64,000 bases of DNA from JAOAPG01 sp963791575 (GCA_963791575.1 CAWBSY010000002.1:1-64000); one strand, 5' to 3'; shown: positions 38,948 through 49,177, counted from the first letter of the stretch. Notes: generated from the letters alone by a model not told the origin. A program made the numbers and translations.

Positions 38948-38970
38948 AATCAGAGGGACAAACTCTGATT
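38948..38970. promoter_or_regulatory. Inverted repeat AATCAGAG-N7-CTCTGATT
   Basis: Perfect 8-bp arms about 105 bases upstream of the ferritin-like start codon. The position suits an operator or a 5' UTR hairpin. Confidence 0.45.
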
Positions 38971-39058
38971 CGGCGCATCAGGTGCGGATTTCGAAAGGTT
39001 AGTTGCCCGCGGAAAAATATAGTTTTTTCCTACATCCGAGTGGCTGAATTGCACGTAT

Positions 39059-39075
39059 TACTTAGGTCCTAAGTA
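39059..39075. promoter_or_regulatory. Palindrome TACTTAGG-T-CCTAAGTA
   Basis: Perfect 8-bp arms around one base, about 215 bases upstream of the ferritin-like gene and 130 bases past glgC. The 362-base gap between these genes (38844-39204) holds this, the inverted repeat at 38948-38970 and no gene. The form is that of a dimeric regulator site. Confidence 0.45.
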
Positions 39076-39204
39076 TCCTGTTGCAATCTTGCAGGTTGGT
39101 ATTGCTGCGGACCAACGACGAGACGCCGTTTCGTGGTGGATCAGCCTGGACAAAAATAGGATGGACTTGTGGCGAGAACGCAAACAGCAACTCGGGAAGA
39201 GTGA

Positions 39205-40455
39205 TTATTCGCTGGTGAAGTAATCCACGTTTACAGGATTTTCGAACAGAGAATAATCACGCGTGACGACGGTGATTCCACTATCCGTCACGAAATATCT
39301 TTCGCGGTCGGCTTCGATGTCGTAGCCAATGGTAGTCCCTTCTGGGACGTGCACGTCGCGGTCAAGAATAGCGTTGCGTATCCGGCAATGACGTCCCACG
39401 TTGACGTGGGAAAAAAGAATGCTGGAATCGACATCGCTGTAGGAATTTACGCGGACGTCGGGCGATAGCACGCTGTTCTTCACGCAACTACCGGACACAA
39501 TACAGCCAGCCGATACGATGGAATCCATAGCTTGTCCGGTGCGTCCGGGCTCGTTAAAGACGAACTTGGCTGGCGGATATTGCCGCTGGTGAGTGCGGAT
39601 CGGCCAATCGGCGTCATACAAATTGAACACTGGTGAGACCGAGACAATGTCCATGTTCGCTTCGTAATAGGCTTCGAGCGTTCCCACGTCGCGCCAGTAC
39701 AGTGCTTCTTTCTTGTTTTCATCCACGAAGTCGAAGGAATACACGCGATAATCGTCGACCATCTTCGGCAAGATATCTTTGCCAAAATCATGACTTGAGT
39801 TTGGATCCTCAGCATCTTTCAGCAGGACCGGAATCAGTACATCCGTATTGAAGATATAAATTCCCATCGAGGCTGAAACTTTTTCCGGATTGTAAGGGGA
39901 ACGAAGAGTGGTTTCCTTAGGCTTCTCCAGGAATCCGATTACGCGGTTGTCGCGGTCAACGTCGATGACGCCAAATCGATAAACTTCATCGGGATCGATC
40001 TGAATGGTGGCGAGGGTTACATCGGCGCTCGAGTCATTGTGCTGTTTCAACATGCGACCGTAGTTCATCTTGTAAATGTGATCGCCGGATAGAATCAGCA
40101 CGTGCCGGGGCTGCTCGGAGCCAATGGAATAGATATTTTGATACACAGCATCGGCGGTTCCCTGGTACCACTGTTCACTGACTCGTTTCATCGGGGGCAG
40201 TACTTCGATAAACTCGCGCATTTCGCTGCCCATGATGTTCCATCCTTCACGGATGTGTCGATTCAGCGAGAGGGCCTTGTATTGCGTGAGGATATATACG
40301 CGTCGCAGATCAGAGTTAATGCAGTTGGAAAGCGTGATGTCGATGATGCGATAAATGCCACCAAAGGTTACGGCCGGCTTGGCGCGATCGCGAGTGAGAG
40401 GATAAAGCCGTTCGCCCGCTCCTCCAGCTAAGAGAACTCCGAGAGTATCTTTCAT
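39205..40455 (-). CDS. glgC: Glucose-1-phosphate adenylyltransferase
   Basis: 416 residues. LLAGGAGERLYPLTRDRAKP is the ADP-glucose pyrophosphorylase nucleotide loop with the regulatory/catalytic Lys. LILSGDHIYKMNYGRML contains the metal-binding Asp, and GFLEKP and EALYWRDVGTLEAYYEANMD are glucose-1-P and sugar-site motifs. The C-terminal left-handed beta-helix has hexapeptide-like repeats (RNAILDRDVHVPEGTTIGYD). It makes ADP-glucose for glycogen synthesis in the cytosol. No glgA/glgB gene adjoins it. Typical family length. Confidence 0.93.
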   Translation of the reverse strand: MKDTLGVLLAGGAGERLYPLTRDRAKPAVTFGGIYRIIDITLSNCINSDLRRVYILTQYKALSLNRHIREGWNIMGSEMREFIEVLPPMKRVSEQWYQGTADAVYQNIYSIGSEQPRHVLILSGDHIYKMNYGRMLKQHNDSSADVTLATIQIDPDEVYRFGVIDVDRDNRVIGFLEKPKETTLRSPYNPEKVSASMGIYIFNTDVLIPVLLKDAEDPNSSHDFGKDILPKMVDDYRVYSFDFVDENKKEALYWRDVGTLEAYYEANMDIVSVSPVFNLYDADWPIRTHQRQYPPAKFVFNEPGRTGQAMDSIVSAGCIVSGSCVKNSVLSPDVRVNSYSDVDSSILFSHVNVGRHCRIRNAILDRDVHVPEGTTIGYDIEADRERYFVTDSGITVVTRDYSLFENPVNVDYFTSE

Positions 40456-40593
40456 TGGCTCCCGCTATGATGACGTTTTCCGGTGTTTGGGATGTGTCCT
40501 AAGTTGCGTGAAAGCCTCGGTTGCTCAATTGGGCCGCAAAAAATACTAGCATAGTGTACGCAACCATTTCGTGGATAGTGCTACGCTGGTTTG

Positions 40594-41523
40594 ATGTTTT
40601 TGTTTCCCGGGAAACTTAAACTTTTCGCCATGGTTCCGATTGCCTCTGTTGCTATCGTGATGATCGGAGCCTGTTTTCTTCCGCTGCAAGCTACAACCCT
40701 GCCAAGAAGTATTGATTCGGCAAAATGGTCAATCCGATGGCAACCCACCAAATTGGTGAATGGAACGCCCATTGTCTTCCGAATTGTGCCACCCACTAAA
40801 TTGGCATCTCTTAACGGAAAGTGGCTTGAGCACGATGTTTTCTTCTCTTTTGATCCGAAAAGTAGATCATGGTACGGCGTTGGCGGAGTTAGTCTGGAGA
40901 CCAAGCCTAAAATATATTTTCTGCAACTGACAGGTGTCACGACTCGCGGGAAAGAAGTTGTTTTCCAGAAATCAATTGCCGTAAGAAGTGCAATCTATCC
41001 CAGCATTGCGGTTACGGTTGCGAAACAATATACCGAACCCAGCCCTGAACAGTTGAAGGAGACGGCGCAAGACAAAATCGTCAAGCAGCAGGTTTTTTCA
41101 CGGATTACTCCCGAACGCGAATGGTCTGGAAATTTTCTTCCTCCGGTAGACGCTCGAATTTCCGATGTCTTCGGCACTCAGCGAAAGTTCAATGGCGAGG
41201 TGCAGGGAACTCATCAGGGACTGGACTTCGCGGTCCCCGCCGGAACGCCGGTGGCTGCGCTGAATAGCGGCACGGTGGTACTGGCGAGATTTATGTTTTT
41301 TGAGGGAAACTGTGTCGTAATCGACCACGGCCAAGGACTTATGACCTTGTATCTGCATTTTTCGGAATTCAAGGTCAAAGAAGGAGATCACGTAAATCGT
41401 GGACAAATAATCGGGCTGAGCGGAGGGACGGGACGGGCAACAGGTCCACACCTGCATGTCGCCGTACGTTGGCAGGGCGTCTACTTGAGCCCCGCTACAT
41501 TGCTGGGTCTAAAGCTGCCTTAG
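40594..41523 (+). CDS. M23-family (LytM-type) peptidoglycan endopeptidase
   Basis: 309 residues from ATG 40594. N-terminal signal/anchor helix (LFAMVPIASVAIVMIGACFL), a beta domain (~40-130), and a C-terminal LytM domain: HQGLDFAVPAGTPVAAL with the His and Asp zinc ligands, VVIDHGQGLMTLYLHF, and the GPHLHVAVRW end motif with the last His. All metal ligands are present, so it should be an active metalloendopeptidase on peptidoglycan cross-links in the periplasm. It converges with the sigma54 activator gene with only 26 bases between. Confidence 0.9.
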   Translation: MFLFPGKLKLFAMVPIASVAIVMIGACFLPLQATTLPRSIDSAKWSIRWQPTKLVNGTPIVFRIVPPTKLASLNGKWLEHDVFFSFDPKSRSWYGVGGVSLETKPKIYFLQLTGVTTRGKEVVFQKSIAVRSAIYPSIAVTVAKQYTEPSPEQLKETAQDKIVKQQVFSRITPEREWSGNFLPPVDARISDVFGTQRKFNGEVQGTHQGLDFAVPAGTPVAALNSGTVVLARFMFFEGNCVVIDHGQGLMTLYLHFSEFKVKEGDHVNRGQIIGLSGGTGRATGPHLHVAVRWQGVYLSPATLLGLKLP

Positions 41524-41549
41524 GAAGTTAATCCGCGAGAATTCAGAAC

Positions 41550-43505
41550 TCAGAGAGTTGTACCCGACAGTCTTTCCTTCCCACTTGAGGTGTTCGTAAG
41601 AGTTCGTAGCGACTCTTTCATCTCTAAATTCTTAATAAGCCGGTGTAAATAATTTGGATGGACTCCCAGTATTCGCGCCGCATCGGTGTAATTTCCGTGC
41701 GCTTCGTGCATTGCCGCAATGATTAGCTGCTTCTTGTGCTCTTTCACCGCAGAATGATATCGGGCTGCAGTGACACCGAGGGGAGGATCCTTCTCCAGGA
41801 TGGATTCTGGCAGATCCTCAGGGCGCACAATTTCTGAAGATCCTAAGACCAGCGCTCGTTCAATGGCATTCTCCAGTTCGCGTACATTCCCGGGCCAATC
41901 GTAGTTGATGAGGCAGGCCATCGCCTCACGAGAAATTCTCTTGGGTTTTACCTGGCAGCGGCTGCTGTATTTGGAGACGAAATACTCGACGAGAGAAGGA
42001 ATATCTTCGGGGCGTTCCCGCAACGCAGGCATCACAAGAGCCATCACATTAATTCGATAATATAGATCCTGACGGAAGGAGCCGCTCTTGATCTCCTGCT
42101 CCAAATCTTTGTTTGTCGCTGCGATCAGCCTGATGTCTAGCGGGATCGAACGGGTTCCCCCTACCCGCTCAAATTCTCGCTCCTGAAGCACTCGTAAGAG
42201 CTTCACCTGAACGGTTGGCGCGAGTTCTCCAATCTCATCGAGGAAAACGACTCCCCCATTTGCCATTTCGAGCCGTCCCTTTTTTTGCGCAGTCGCACTC
42301 GTGAAAGCACCTTTTTCATGACCAAAAAGTTCGCTTTCGATCAACCCTTCCGGAATTGCGCCGCAATTGATTGCGATAAATGGCTTGCTGGAGCGAGGAC
42401 TACTGCGATGAATGGCACGCGCTGCTAATTCTTTCCCTGTTCCACTTTCTCCCTCAATCAGGACCGTGGAATTCGTGGGCGCAACTCGCGATAGAAACTG
42501 GTAGACGTCCTTCATCCGCGGACTCTCGCCCACCATATTGTGTTCCAAATTAATTTCGGTGATGAGCCGTAGGTTTTCCTGCTCGAGCCATTGCAGCCTG
42601 CGAGCGTTGTCAAGGGCCACGGACGAGATTCCAGCAATTGCCGCAAGCAACTGTAGGTGATCCTTGTCGAAACGGTTGGCCAAGCTTGCTGTATCCAGGT
42701 AAATGCAGCCCGTAATCTTGTCGAATAGGGTGAGCGGGACACAAAGTAGTGAGCGGATGTTCGAAACAACCAAGCTCTCGACCCCGCTAAGGCCGCCACT
42801 GCCCGGGACATCCGCGGCTAAAACGGCCAATCCTTGTTGGAGCACTTGGCGCGTAATAGTGCGGCTGACACGGACGGGGCTTTTACTTGAAGCGGCGCGG
42901 TGTCGCGCGAATACGGAATCGAACTGCTGGCTTCCGTTATGGTCGAGTAAAATCGCTCCGCGTTCGGCTGGAATCACGTCAAACGTCTGAGCCAGGATTT
43001 GATCCTGCAATTGTTCTAAATCACGAATGGTGTGCACCAGCCGGCTAATCTTTAGCAGAGCGTTCAAGTTTTGAGCAAGACGAGAATTCGCCGGCAATTC
43101 CCGAAGCAATTTCTCTGGTTGCAGGTAGAGTACGTCCTGCGGATTCAACTGCTCGGTGGCGAGCGCATAGACATCATCAAACTCAACTGGGCCAGAGGAA
43201 ATTTTCTCGGCCTCATCTTGCAGCTGCAAAATAAAGACTGAATCTCCAACTGAGATTAAATCGCCATGGTGAAGCTGGCAGTTCTTAACGGCGGCTCCGT
43301 TCACCGAAGTGCCGTTGCGGCTATCGAGGTCGCGAATCGCGTATTGTCCGTTTTCGAAGTAAATGGTGCAATGGCGACGAGATAGTGAGGGATCGCTAAT
43401 GGAAAATAAATTAGAGGGATCCCGTCCAAGCGTTACTTCTGTTTTGGAAAGGGCGAAAGTCGTATCTTTTAATGGCCCTGATGCAGCAACCAGCCTTGGA
43501 TTCAA
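41550..43505 (-). CDS. Sigma54-dependent activator with FHA and GAF domains
   Basis: 651 residues. FHA domain (~1-100; VTLGRDPSN, LSRRHCTIYF, NGTSVNG), GAF (~150-315; AQTFDVIPAERGAILLD, RSLLCVPLTLFDKITGCIYL), AAA+ (~330-560) with Walker A GESGTGKE, the sigma54-contact loop GAFTSA, Walker B VVFLDEIGEL and the Arg finger region, then a Fis-type HTH (AARILGVHPNYLHRLIKNLE) at ~600-630. FHA binds phospho-Thr, so input may come from a Ser/Thr kinase. It turns on sigma54 promoters. The neighbouring intergenic region has a good sigma54 promoter and dyads that could be its targets. Confidence 0.9.
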   Translation of the reverse strand: MNPRLVAASGPLKDTTFALSKTEVTLGRDPSNLFSISDPSLSRRHCTIYFENGQYAIRDLDSRNGTSVNGAAVKNCQLHHGDLISVGDSVFILQLQDEAEKISSGPVEFDDVYALATEQLNPQDVLYLQPEKLLRELPANSRLAQNLNALLKISRLVHTIRDLEQLQDQILAQTFDVIPAERGAILLDHNGSQQFDSVFARHRAASSKSPVRVSRTITRQVLQQGLAVLAADVPGSGGLSGVESLVVSNIRSLLCVPLTLFDKITGCIYLDTASLANRFDKDHLQLLAAIAGISSVALDNARRLQWLEQENLRLITEINLEHNMVGESPRMKDVYQFLSRVAPTNSTVLIEGESGTGKELAARAIHRSSPRSSKPFIAINCGAIPEGLIESELFGHEKGAFTSATAQKKGRLEMANGGVVFLDEIGELAPTVQVKLLRVLQEREFERVGGTRSIPLDIRLIAATNKDLEQEIKSGSFRQDLYYRINVMALVMPALRERPEDIPSLVEYFVSKYSSRCQVKPKRISREAMACLINYDWPGNVRELENAIERALVLGSSEIVRPEDLPESILEKDPPLGVTAARYHSAVKEHKKQLIIAAMHEAHGNYTDAARILGVHPNYLHRLIKNLEMKESLRTLTNTSSGKERLSGTTL

Positions 43506-43586
43506 ATGCGTCCTCGACGACCGTTAATTGTCAGACCTGCCAGACTTCTACCCACTCTACCAATTTATCAATCAATTCCCATTCTG

Positions 43587-43625
43587 CACTATCCGAAGAG
43601 ATAGTGGGACTATCTTTCAGGATAG
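43587..43625. promoter_or_regulatory. Two dyads sharing CTATC/GATAG, candidate activator sites
   Basis: CACTATC-CGAAGA-GATAGTG (43587-43606) is followed by CTATC-TTTCAG-GATAG (43610-43625). They lie about 80-100 bases upstream of the sigma54 regulator's start codon and about 110-145 bases before the sigma54-like promoter at 43733, a usual distance for enhancer sites. Function inferred. Confidence 0.45.
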
Positions 43626-43732
43626 AAAGAGTCATTGCATGTTTCACTGACAATGCCAAACTGAGTTCCAGAAACTTCATTGAATCAACATGTTAGACCC
43701 AGAAACAGAATTTGGCGGATTTCCCGCTGTGC

Positions 43733-43748
43733 TGGCTCTCAAAATGCA
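43733..43748 (+). promoter_or_regulatory. Sigma54 (-24/-12) promoter candidate
   Basis: TGGCTCTCAAAATGCA has GG and GC separated by exactly ten bases, as sigma54 needs, and keeps TGGC and TGCA of the consensus; the -12 element has ATGC rather than TTGC. The predicted start is near 43759. Confidence 0.5.
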
Positions 43749-43758
43749 TAAGTATTGG

Positions 43759-43862
43759 TGGATACTGAATAGGCAAAAGCGACGGGGGAAGCGCTTCAGC
43801 AGTCTCGCCGAAAGGTGTCCAACCGGGAACCTGGGGACCCCCTCATAGGTTCCCGTTTTTTT
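43759..43862 (+). ncRNA. Candidate small RNA (about 105 nt)
   Basis: A plus-strand transcription unit with no gene inside: sigma54-like promoter at 43733-43748 and a strong intrinsic terminator ending at 43862. Both flanking genes run on the minus strand, so the terminator cannot serve them. Both flanking genes are also complete at these ends. The 5' part can form local stems (AAGCGCTT palindrome near 43789). It matches no RNA family I recognise; this is a prediction. Confidence 0.45.
43824..43862 (+). terminator. Intrinsic terminator on the plus strand
   Basis: CGGGAACCT (43824-43832) pairs perfectly with AGGTTCCCG (43847-43855), followed by seven T (43856-43862). The minus direction lacks a T tract. 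Confidence 0.85.
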
Positions 43863-43870
43863 GCTCGAAG

Positions 43871-46800
43871 TTAGCCTGTCGCTTGCAGCGATAAGTTTTC
43901 TAGTGCAGCGGGAACCGCCATCCCATCGCGAAATGTGACGCTCTTACCTGAAATTGCCGGAACCCGCTCGCCGGGAACAATAATTCCCATTAGGTTCAGT
44001 GGATCGGCTGCCGAAAGGGAAATCGTTGTACCCGTCGGTGGCATTTTCCGAGTCGCACGGAGCGATTCGACGGCGACGGGCAAGGCGAACTGTTCTCCGA
44101 GAAACCCGTCTATGAATCGTCCGCCCCGAATTTCGCCTCGATCCTCCAGTCGGCGAAATGCAATTTGTAAATCACGCCACTTGGGAAGATTAGCTTCGCG
44201 GGCTAACAGATCACGAAATACGATTCCATAGCGTTTAAGAAGCACCCAGCAAGTCGCCTCAACCGCACGACTGCGCTCGACGGCATGATCCGTGTAGAGC
44301 AATGCCCAGCGTCCGGTGCTGTGGCGGGGACGCGCACTTCTTCCATTGCCTTGTCCCGCTCGGCGTTTCGGATCGATTAAAGACCTCAGATTGTCGAAGC
44401 CGTCGGCGGTGACTATGCCCGCGGCGACCAGCTCCCATAGTGCGGTTTCGACTTCAGCCTTCAGCATGTCCGTTGCGCGAACAATATCCGCAAAGAAGGA
44501 CGCACCGCGCTGACGAAGGAATTCCAGAACCTGGCGTGCGCCCTCGCCAAGGCCCCGAGAATCGGGCTGGTCAGCTGCAGGATTGCGTGGCGTCATCCAG
44601 TCCGCGTCTTCGCGTACGAAAAACGTGATCGGAGCAACACTGGTGGGAATCACTCGGCGTTTTCCCGCTGCCGAATCTTCAAGAGTCGCGGGATGTGGCG
44701 AAAGCCGTCCCCACCCGACCGCACCGGTCAGACAGAGGTTATCGAGCCACTTGGGATCATAGTTGTCGATTCGGCGGGCGAGAATTTGCCGCTCCCATGC
44801 GTTCGCCGGAATTTCGAAACCCTGAAGCTGACGAATGATGTCGAGTACGGCGCGCTCTCCCTGAACCTGACTTCCCGGCTCAATGTGCTGCCATCGCAAC
44901 AACCAGCGCATGAACTGTGCTGCCGTGACCGGTTCGATTTGCTTCCGCAGAGTTGCGACGGTGAGACGATGAATTCGCGCGAGAAGGCGCCGATCGCACC
45001 ATTCGGTCTCGAGTTCATGATTGGGTTTCTGCGAGACCTTGCCAGTAAAATTTCCTCGCAAGATCGAGCCACTGGCTTCCATTCGAAGCAAGGCTTTTTC
45101 GATCTCGGACTCTGGCAGCCCAAGGACCCTTCCCAGTTCACTTGCAGTGACAGGACCCAAGTGGCCCATCCACCCGCTCGTTAACGCTAGTAGCGCCTCA
45201 TCTCGCGAAGAAGCTTTGTTGCCGATATCGGCTACAGCTTGATCGAACTTTGCGTCAGGGAAGAGCAGAGAAAATGCTTTGGCTTGCTCGGCTGCGACCC
45301 AGTAACGCTTTTGCTGCCCTCTGGATTCTTCGTCGACTAGCGCGACATTGGCACGATTTTCCTTGCGAAGACGTTCAAAGTAAGCGGGCCAAAGTCCCTC
45401 GCCCGCAAAAACGGACGCTTCCCTCGAATGCAGAACATCTTCCGGAAAGGCTATTAAGGTATGCAGCAAATCATGCAGTTCGTCCGCATCGCGAATATCC
45501 GGCCACGCTTCCGCCTGAACTTGTTCAATTGCGGCTGGATCCAGCTTCCCAACTTCCTCGAGAACGGATTCGGGCAAGATGCGCCGCATCGACACAGCCC
45601 TTGCGCGTCTTTCCTCCAGAGGAGCGTCATCCAGATATGCATAAGGATTCGCATTCAGAATCTCATGCGAAAATTGTGACGGCACAGGCGTGTCGACCGC
45701 TACACAACGAACGCTTCCTGAAGCCATCCGGGAGAGCAGGTTTTTGAGTCCCTCAACATCCATCGCTTCGGTGAGAACATCCTTCATGACCTCATTCACA
45801 AGGGGATGGTCGGGAATTTTAATATCACCTTCGATGTTCTCCTGACACGCGGCTACATCGGGGAACACCGCGGCGAGCAGATCGTCGGAGCGCATGCGCT
45901 GAATCTGTGGCGGCACTTTCTTGCCACCCCGAAAACGGAGCAGAGCTAGTGAACGATTAGCATCCCATCGCCAGCGAGTGGCGAAGATGGGGGAATCGAG
46001 TGCTGCCTGTTCCAGCACTGGTTGGACAGTTTCGGCGTTCAAGAAATGAAAGACGTCTGCCAGCGGAAAACTATGTTGCTCTGCGAGAGCGATGTTCAAC
46101 CCGTTATCAGTGGCGGCGGCTTGCAGTTCGAAGTTAAAGCTTCTGCAGAAACGCTTGCGTAGCGCTAGTCCCCAAGCTTTATTGATGCGGCCTCCAAACG
46201 GAGAGTGAATTACAAGTTGCATTCCTCCCGACTCGTCAAAGAAGCGCTCGGCAATGATTGTGTCCTGCGTCGGAACAGTTCCGAGCACGGCACGGCCTTC
46301 CAGAACGTATTCGATGGCCTGCTCGGCTCCGGAGTCGTCGAGTCCGCATTCTTCTTTAAGCCAGGCTACGGTTTCTGCCACCGCGGGTTGTTGCTGCGAA
46401 ACTCCGATAGGAGAGGTGTTCAGAAGCCTGTCGCTGATTTCTTTTCGCAAATCCGCAAAGTGAAATGACAATTCCTCTGTTCGCGCTGGAGCTTCGCCTC
46501 GCCAGAAAGGAACCGTCGGCGGAGCCCCATGCGCATCTTCGACGAGTACGCGTCCTGTTTTTCCTTCAACGCGTCGGATTCGCCACGAGCTGTTCCCCAA
46601 TAGCATGATGTCGCCAGCGTTGCTTTCAACGGCGAAGTCTTCGTCCAGCGTGCCGACAACAACGCCATCAGGTTGCGCAACTACGGTGAAGAGCGCCGTT
46701 TCGGGGATTGCGCCTCCACTTGTGATAGCTGCGAGGCGGCTGCCGCGCCTTGCACGCAATTTGCGGTTGACGCGATCGCGATGCAGGTATGCTCCATAGC

Positions 46801-48359
46801 GTCCTCGACTCGAAGCGATTCCTTCGGAGAGCATTTCAAGAACCGAGTCGTACGTCTCGACGAGACAAATTGCGGTACGGATAAGCTCGCCGTACGAGGT
46901 TAAACAGCTCCTCTTCATCCCAGCCGTCGTCATTGATGTCATTCGCTGCCAGGGCGACAGTGGTGCTAGTATTGCGTCTGCTTTCTTCGGATCCTTCGGA
47001 GCCGGCCAGCAATTTAAGTGGGCTTTCCCCGCTTTCAGCGAGAAGGCATGCTCCCACAACATGAGCGCCGCCGCGACCGCCTGCGCACGTTGCAACGATC
47101 TGCTGCGCCAAGATATCCAGAGGAGAGTCTGGAATAATAAGTCGATCCAAATCTCCACGCTTGATCGCCCGAACGAGAGCCGCGCATTCGTGAAGCTCAT
47201 CGCGGGTGGTCGCAAAGAAACGTCCCTTGGGGATCGCTCCGCGCCAGTGACCGGAACGTCCTACGCGTTGTAATGCTGCTGCGATGGCCCGTGGCGAGCT
47301 GATCTGAATCACCAGATCAACTGTGCCAATATCGATTCCCAGTTCCAGCGATGCGGTTGCGATCAGTACTTTGATTTCACCATTCTTAAGTTTGTGCTCG
47401 GCGCTGAGGCGCAGTTTACGTGACAAGCTGCCGTGGTGAGCTGCAACATTTTCTTCTCCGATACGCTCGGACAAGCGATGCGAAAGGCGCTCGGCGAGAC
47501 GGCGAGTATTGACAAAGACCAGAGTGGAGCGATGCTGCTCGACGAGTTCGACAATCCGGTCGTAGATTTCGTCCCACATTTCGTTCGTGGCGATTGCTCC
47601 GAGCGGACTTGCCGGAACTTCGATGGCGAGGTCGAGCTTGCGTTGGTGTCCGACGTTGACGATGACTGGGGCCGGGCGTCCGTTGCCGGTGAGAAAGTGA
47701 GCGACTTCTTCGATCGGCTTCTGCGTGGCAGAAAGCCCAATGCGAACCGGGGGGCGATATGTCAGCGCCTCGAGGCGCTCGAGCGAGAGGGCAAGATGAG
47801 CACCACGTTTGTCGTCGGCAACAGCATGAATTTCGTCGACAATCAGAGTCTCCACACTGCGGAGAATCGCACGGCTCTTTTCCGCTGTAAGCAAAATATA
47901 GAGCGATTCCGGTGTGGTGACGAGAATGTGTGGTGGACACGTCAGCATCTTGCGGCGCTCCGGCATTAGAGTATCGCCAGTGCGGACCGCAGTACGAATT
48001 TGGGGCATCAAAATGCCGCGTTCGCCAGCCATCTGCAAAATTTCGCCGAGAGGCACCTCTAAGTTTTTCTGGATGTCATTACCCAGAGCCTTCAAAGGTG
48101 AGACATAAAGCACTTGGACGCAGTCCCGGAGATCGCCATCCAGAGCCTTGCGAACCAGTTGATCGATGCAAGCCAGGAACGCAGCGAGCGTTTTACCGGA
48201 GCCAGTGGGAGCGGAAATTAAAGTGGTGCGGCCTGCTAGGATGTGAGGCCAGCCCTGCTCCTGCGGCTCGGTTGGAGTGCCAAAACGGCGGACAAACCAC
48301 TCCCGAACCAGAGGATGAGCCCAATCCAGGGCAGACGTGGGTGAGGCGGGCAGGGACAT
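43871..48359 (-). CDS. lhr: Lhr-type large ATP-dependent helicase (one frameshift)
   Basis: About 1496 residues when joined. N-terminal superfamily 2 helicase: APTGSGKT (Walker A), VLYVSPLKALGND, TTPESLY, VDEIHAV (DEVH-type box), GLSATQ, ATASLELGIDIG and QRVGRSGHW (motif VI). The frame breaks near 46860 in RNLSR; dropping one base gives ETYDSVLEMLSEGIASSRGR, and the Lhr-specific winged-helix and beta-barrel C-terminal region continues (VVGTLDEDFAVESNAGDIML, ELSFHFADLRKEISDRL, MGHLGPVTASELGRVLGLPE). Lhr proteins unwind DNA and RNA-DNA hybrids in repair. The extra base is probably a sequence error. It is divergent from the VapBC pair. Confidence 0.85.
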
Positions 48360-48473
48360 CTAATATTAGATTCCAGCTATGCAGATCAGATTCTAATGCA
48401 AAGGCAGATTTTCGCAAAACATTCGCCTATGCCGATGGAAGCGACCGCGAATTCCGACCAATAGAATGCTTAT

Positions 48474-48517
48474 GTAGGAATTCCTACGGACAGGCTTACA
48501 TATGATAGTATGTAAGC
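48474..48517. promoter_or_regulatory. Double palindrome operator of the toxin-antitoxin pair
   Basis: GTAGGAATTCCTAC (48474-48487) is fully palindromic. GCTTACATA (48494-48502) and TATGTAAGC (48509-48517) are perfect 9-bp arms with a six-base spacer. The second ends three bases before the vapB ATG, so the mRNA has almost no leader or the operator covers the ribosome site. Autorepression by an AbrB-type antitoxin is typical. Confidence 0.75.
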
Positions 48518-48520
48518 ATC

Positions 48521-48769
48521 ATGGGAGATTTTTTTACCATTGTAAGTTCAAAAGGACAAATTGTTATTCCATCTGTCTTACGCGAAAAACTAGGGATTCA
48601 GACCGGGACTCGGCTTGCAATCCGCAGCGAGAACAATCAATTGGTTCTTCAGCCCATCACCAAAGATTTCATTAGCAGTCTTGTCGGTTGCTGCAAGGGC
48701 GAGGATTCACTGGTTGAGGCCCGTGAACGTGAGCATCGTATCGAAAAGATTCGGACACTGAAGAAATGA
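48521..48769 (+). CDS. AbrB/SpoVT-type antitoxin (VapB-like)
   Basis: 82 residues. N-terminal swapped-hairpin DNA-binding fold: FTIVSSKGQIVIPSVLREKL followed by GIQTGTRLAIRSENNQLVLQ, the standard SpoVT/AbrB pattern. The C-terminal 35 residues should wrap the toxin. ATG at 48521 directly follows a dyad operator and no clear Shine-Dalgarno is visible. Its end overlaps the toxin start by four bases (ATGA at 48766), which couples their translation. It neutralises the PIN toxin and represses its own operon. Confidence 0.85.
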   Translation: MGDFFTIVSSKGQIVIPSVLREKLGIQTGTRLAIRSENNQLVLQPITKDFISSLVGCCKGEDSLVEAREREHRIEKIRTLKK

Positions 48770-49177
48770 CGAGGACCTATGTCCTTGACGCAAATGCAGT
48801 GCTGACTCTCATTGCGGCAGGCCCAGGGTTTGCGAAGGTGGAATATCTGTTTCAGGCGGCACTTGAGCAGGGCAAGCCAGTATTGATGTCTGTTCTCAAT
48901 TGGGGAGAGGTCTTCTACAGTTTGTGGCAGCAGCAGGGCGATGAAGTGGCGAAAAGGACGATAGCCAATCTTTCGCGCCTTCCTCTTGAACTTGTTCCGG
49001 TCGATCTGTCACAAGTCTCTTAAAGCGGGGGAAATCAAGGCTCTTCACAAGATCCCTTATGTGGACTGCATTGCAGCCGCTTTAGCTGCGGAGCGTCAAG
49101 CCACTCTAGTTACTTCTGATCGAGATTTTGAAAAGCTTGGACGCCGTTTCCCAATTCTTTGGATTGATCGCCCCTAG
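48766..49177 (+). CDS. PIN-domain toxin (VapC-like), one frameshift
   Basis: About 137 residues. YVLDANAVLTL has the first acidic residue and SVLNWGEVFYSL the second. The frame is lost at PVDLSQ (near 49016). Removing one base gives ALKAGEIKALHKIPYVDCIA and TLVTSDRDFEKLG, carrying the third and fourth acidic residues of the metal site. All four are therefore present in the joined protein. PIN toxins cleave RNA, often tRNA. Whether the live cell has an active toxin depends on the extra base being an error; as written the last two active-site residues are lost. Confidence 0.8.
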
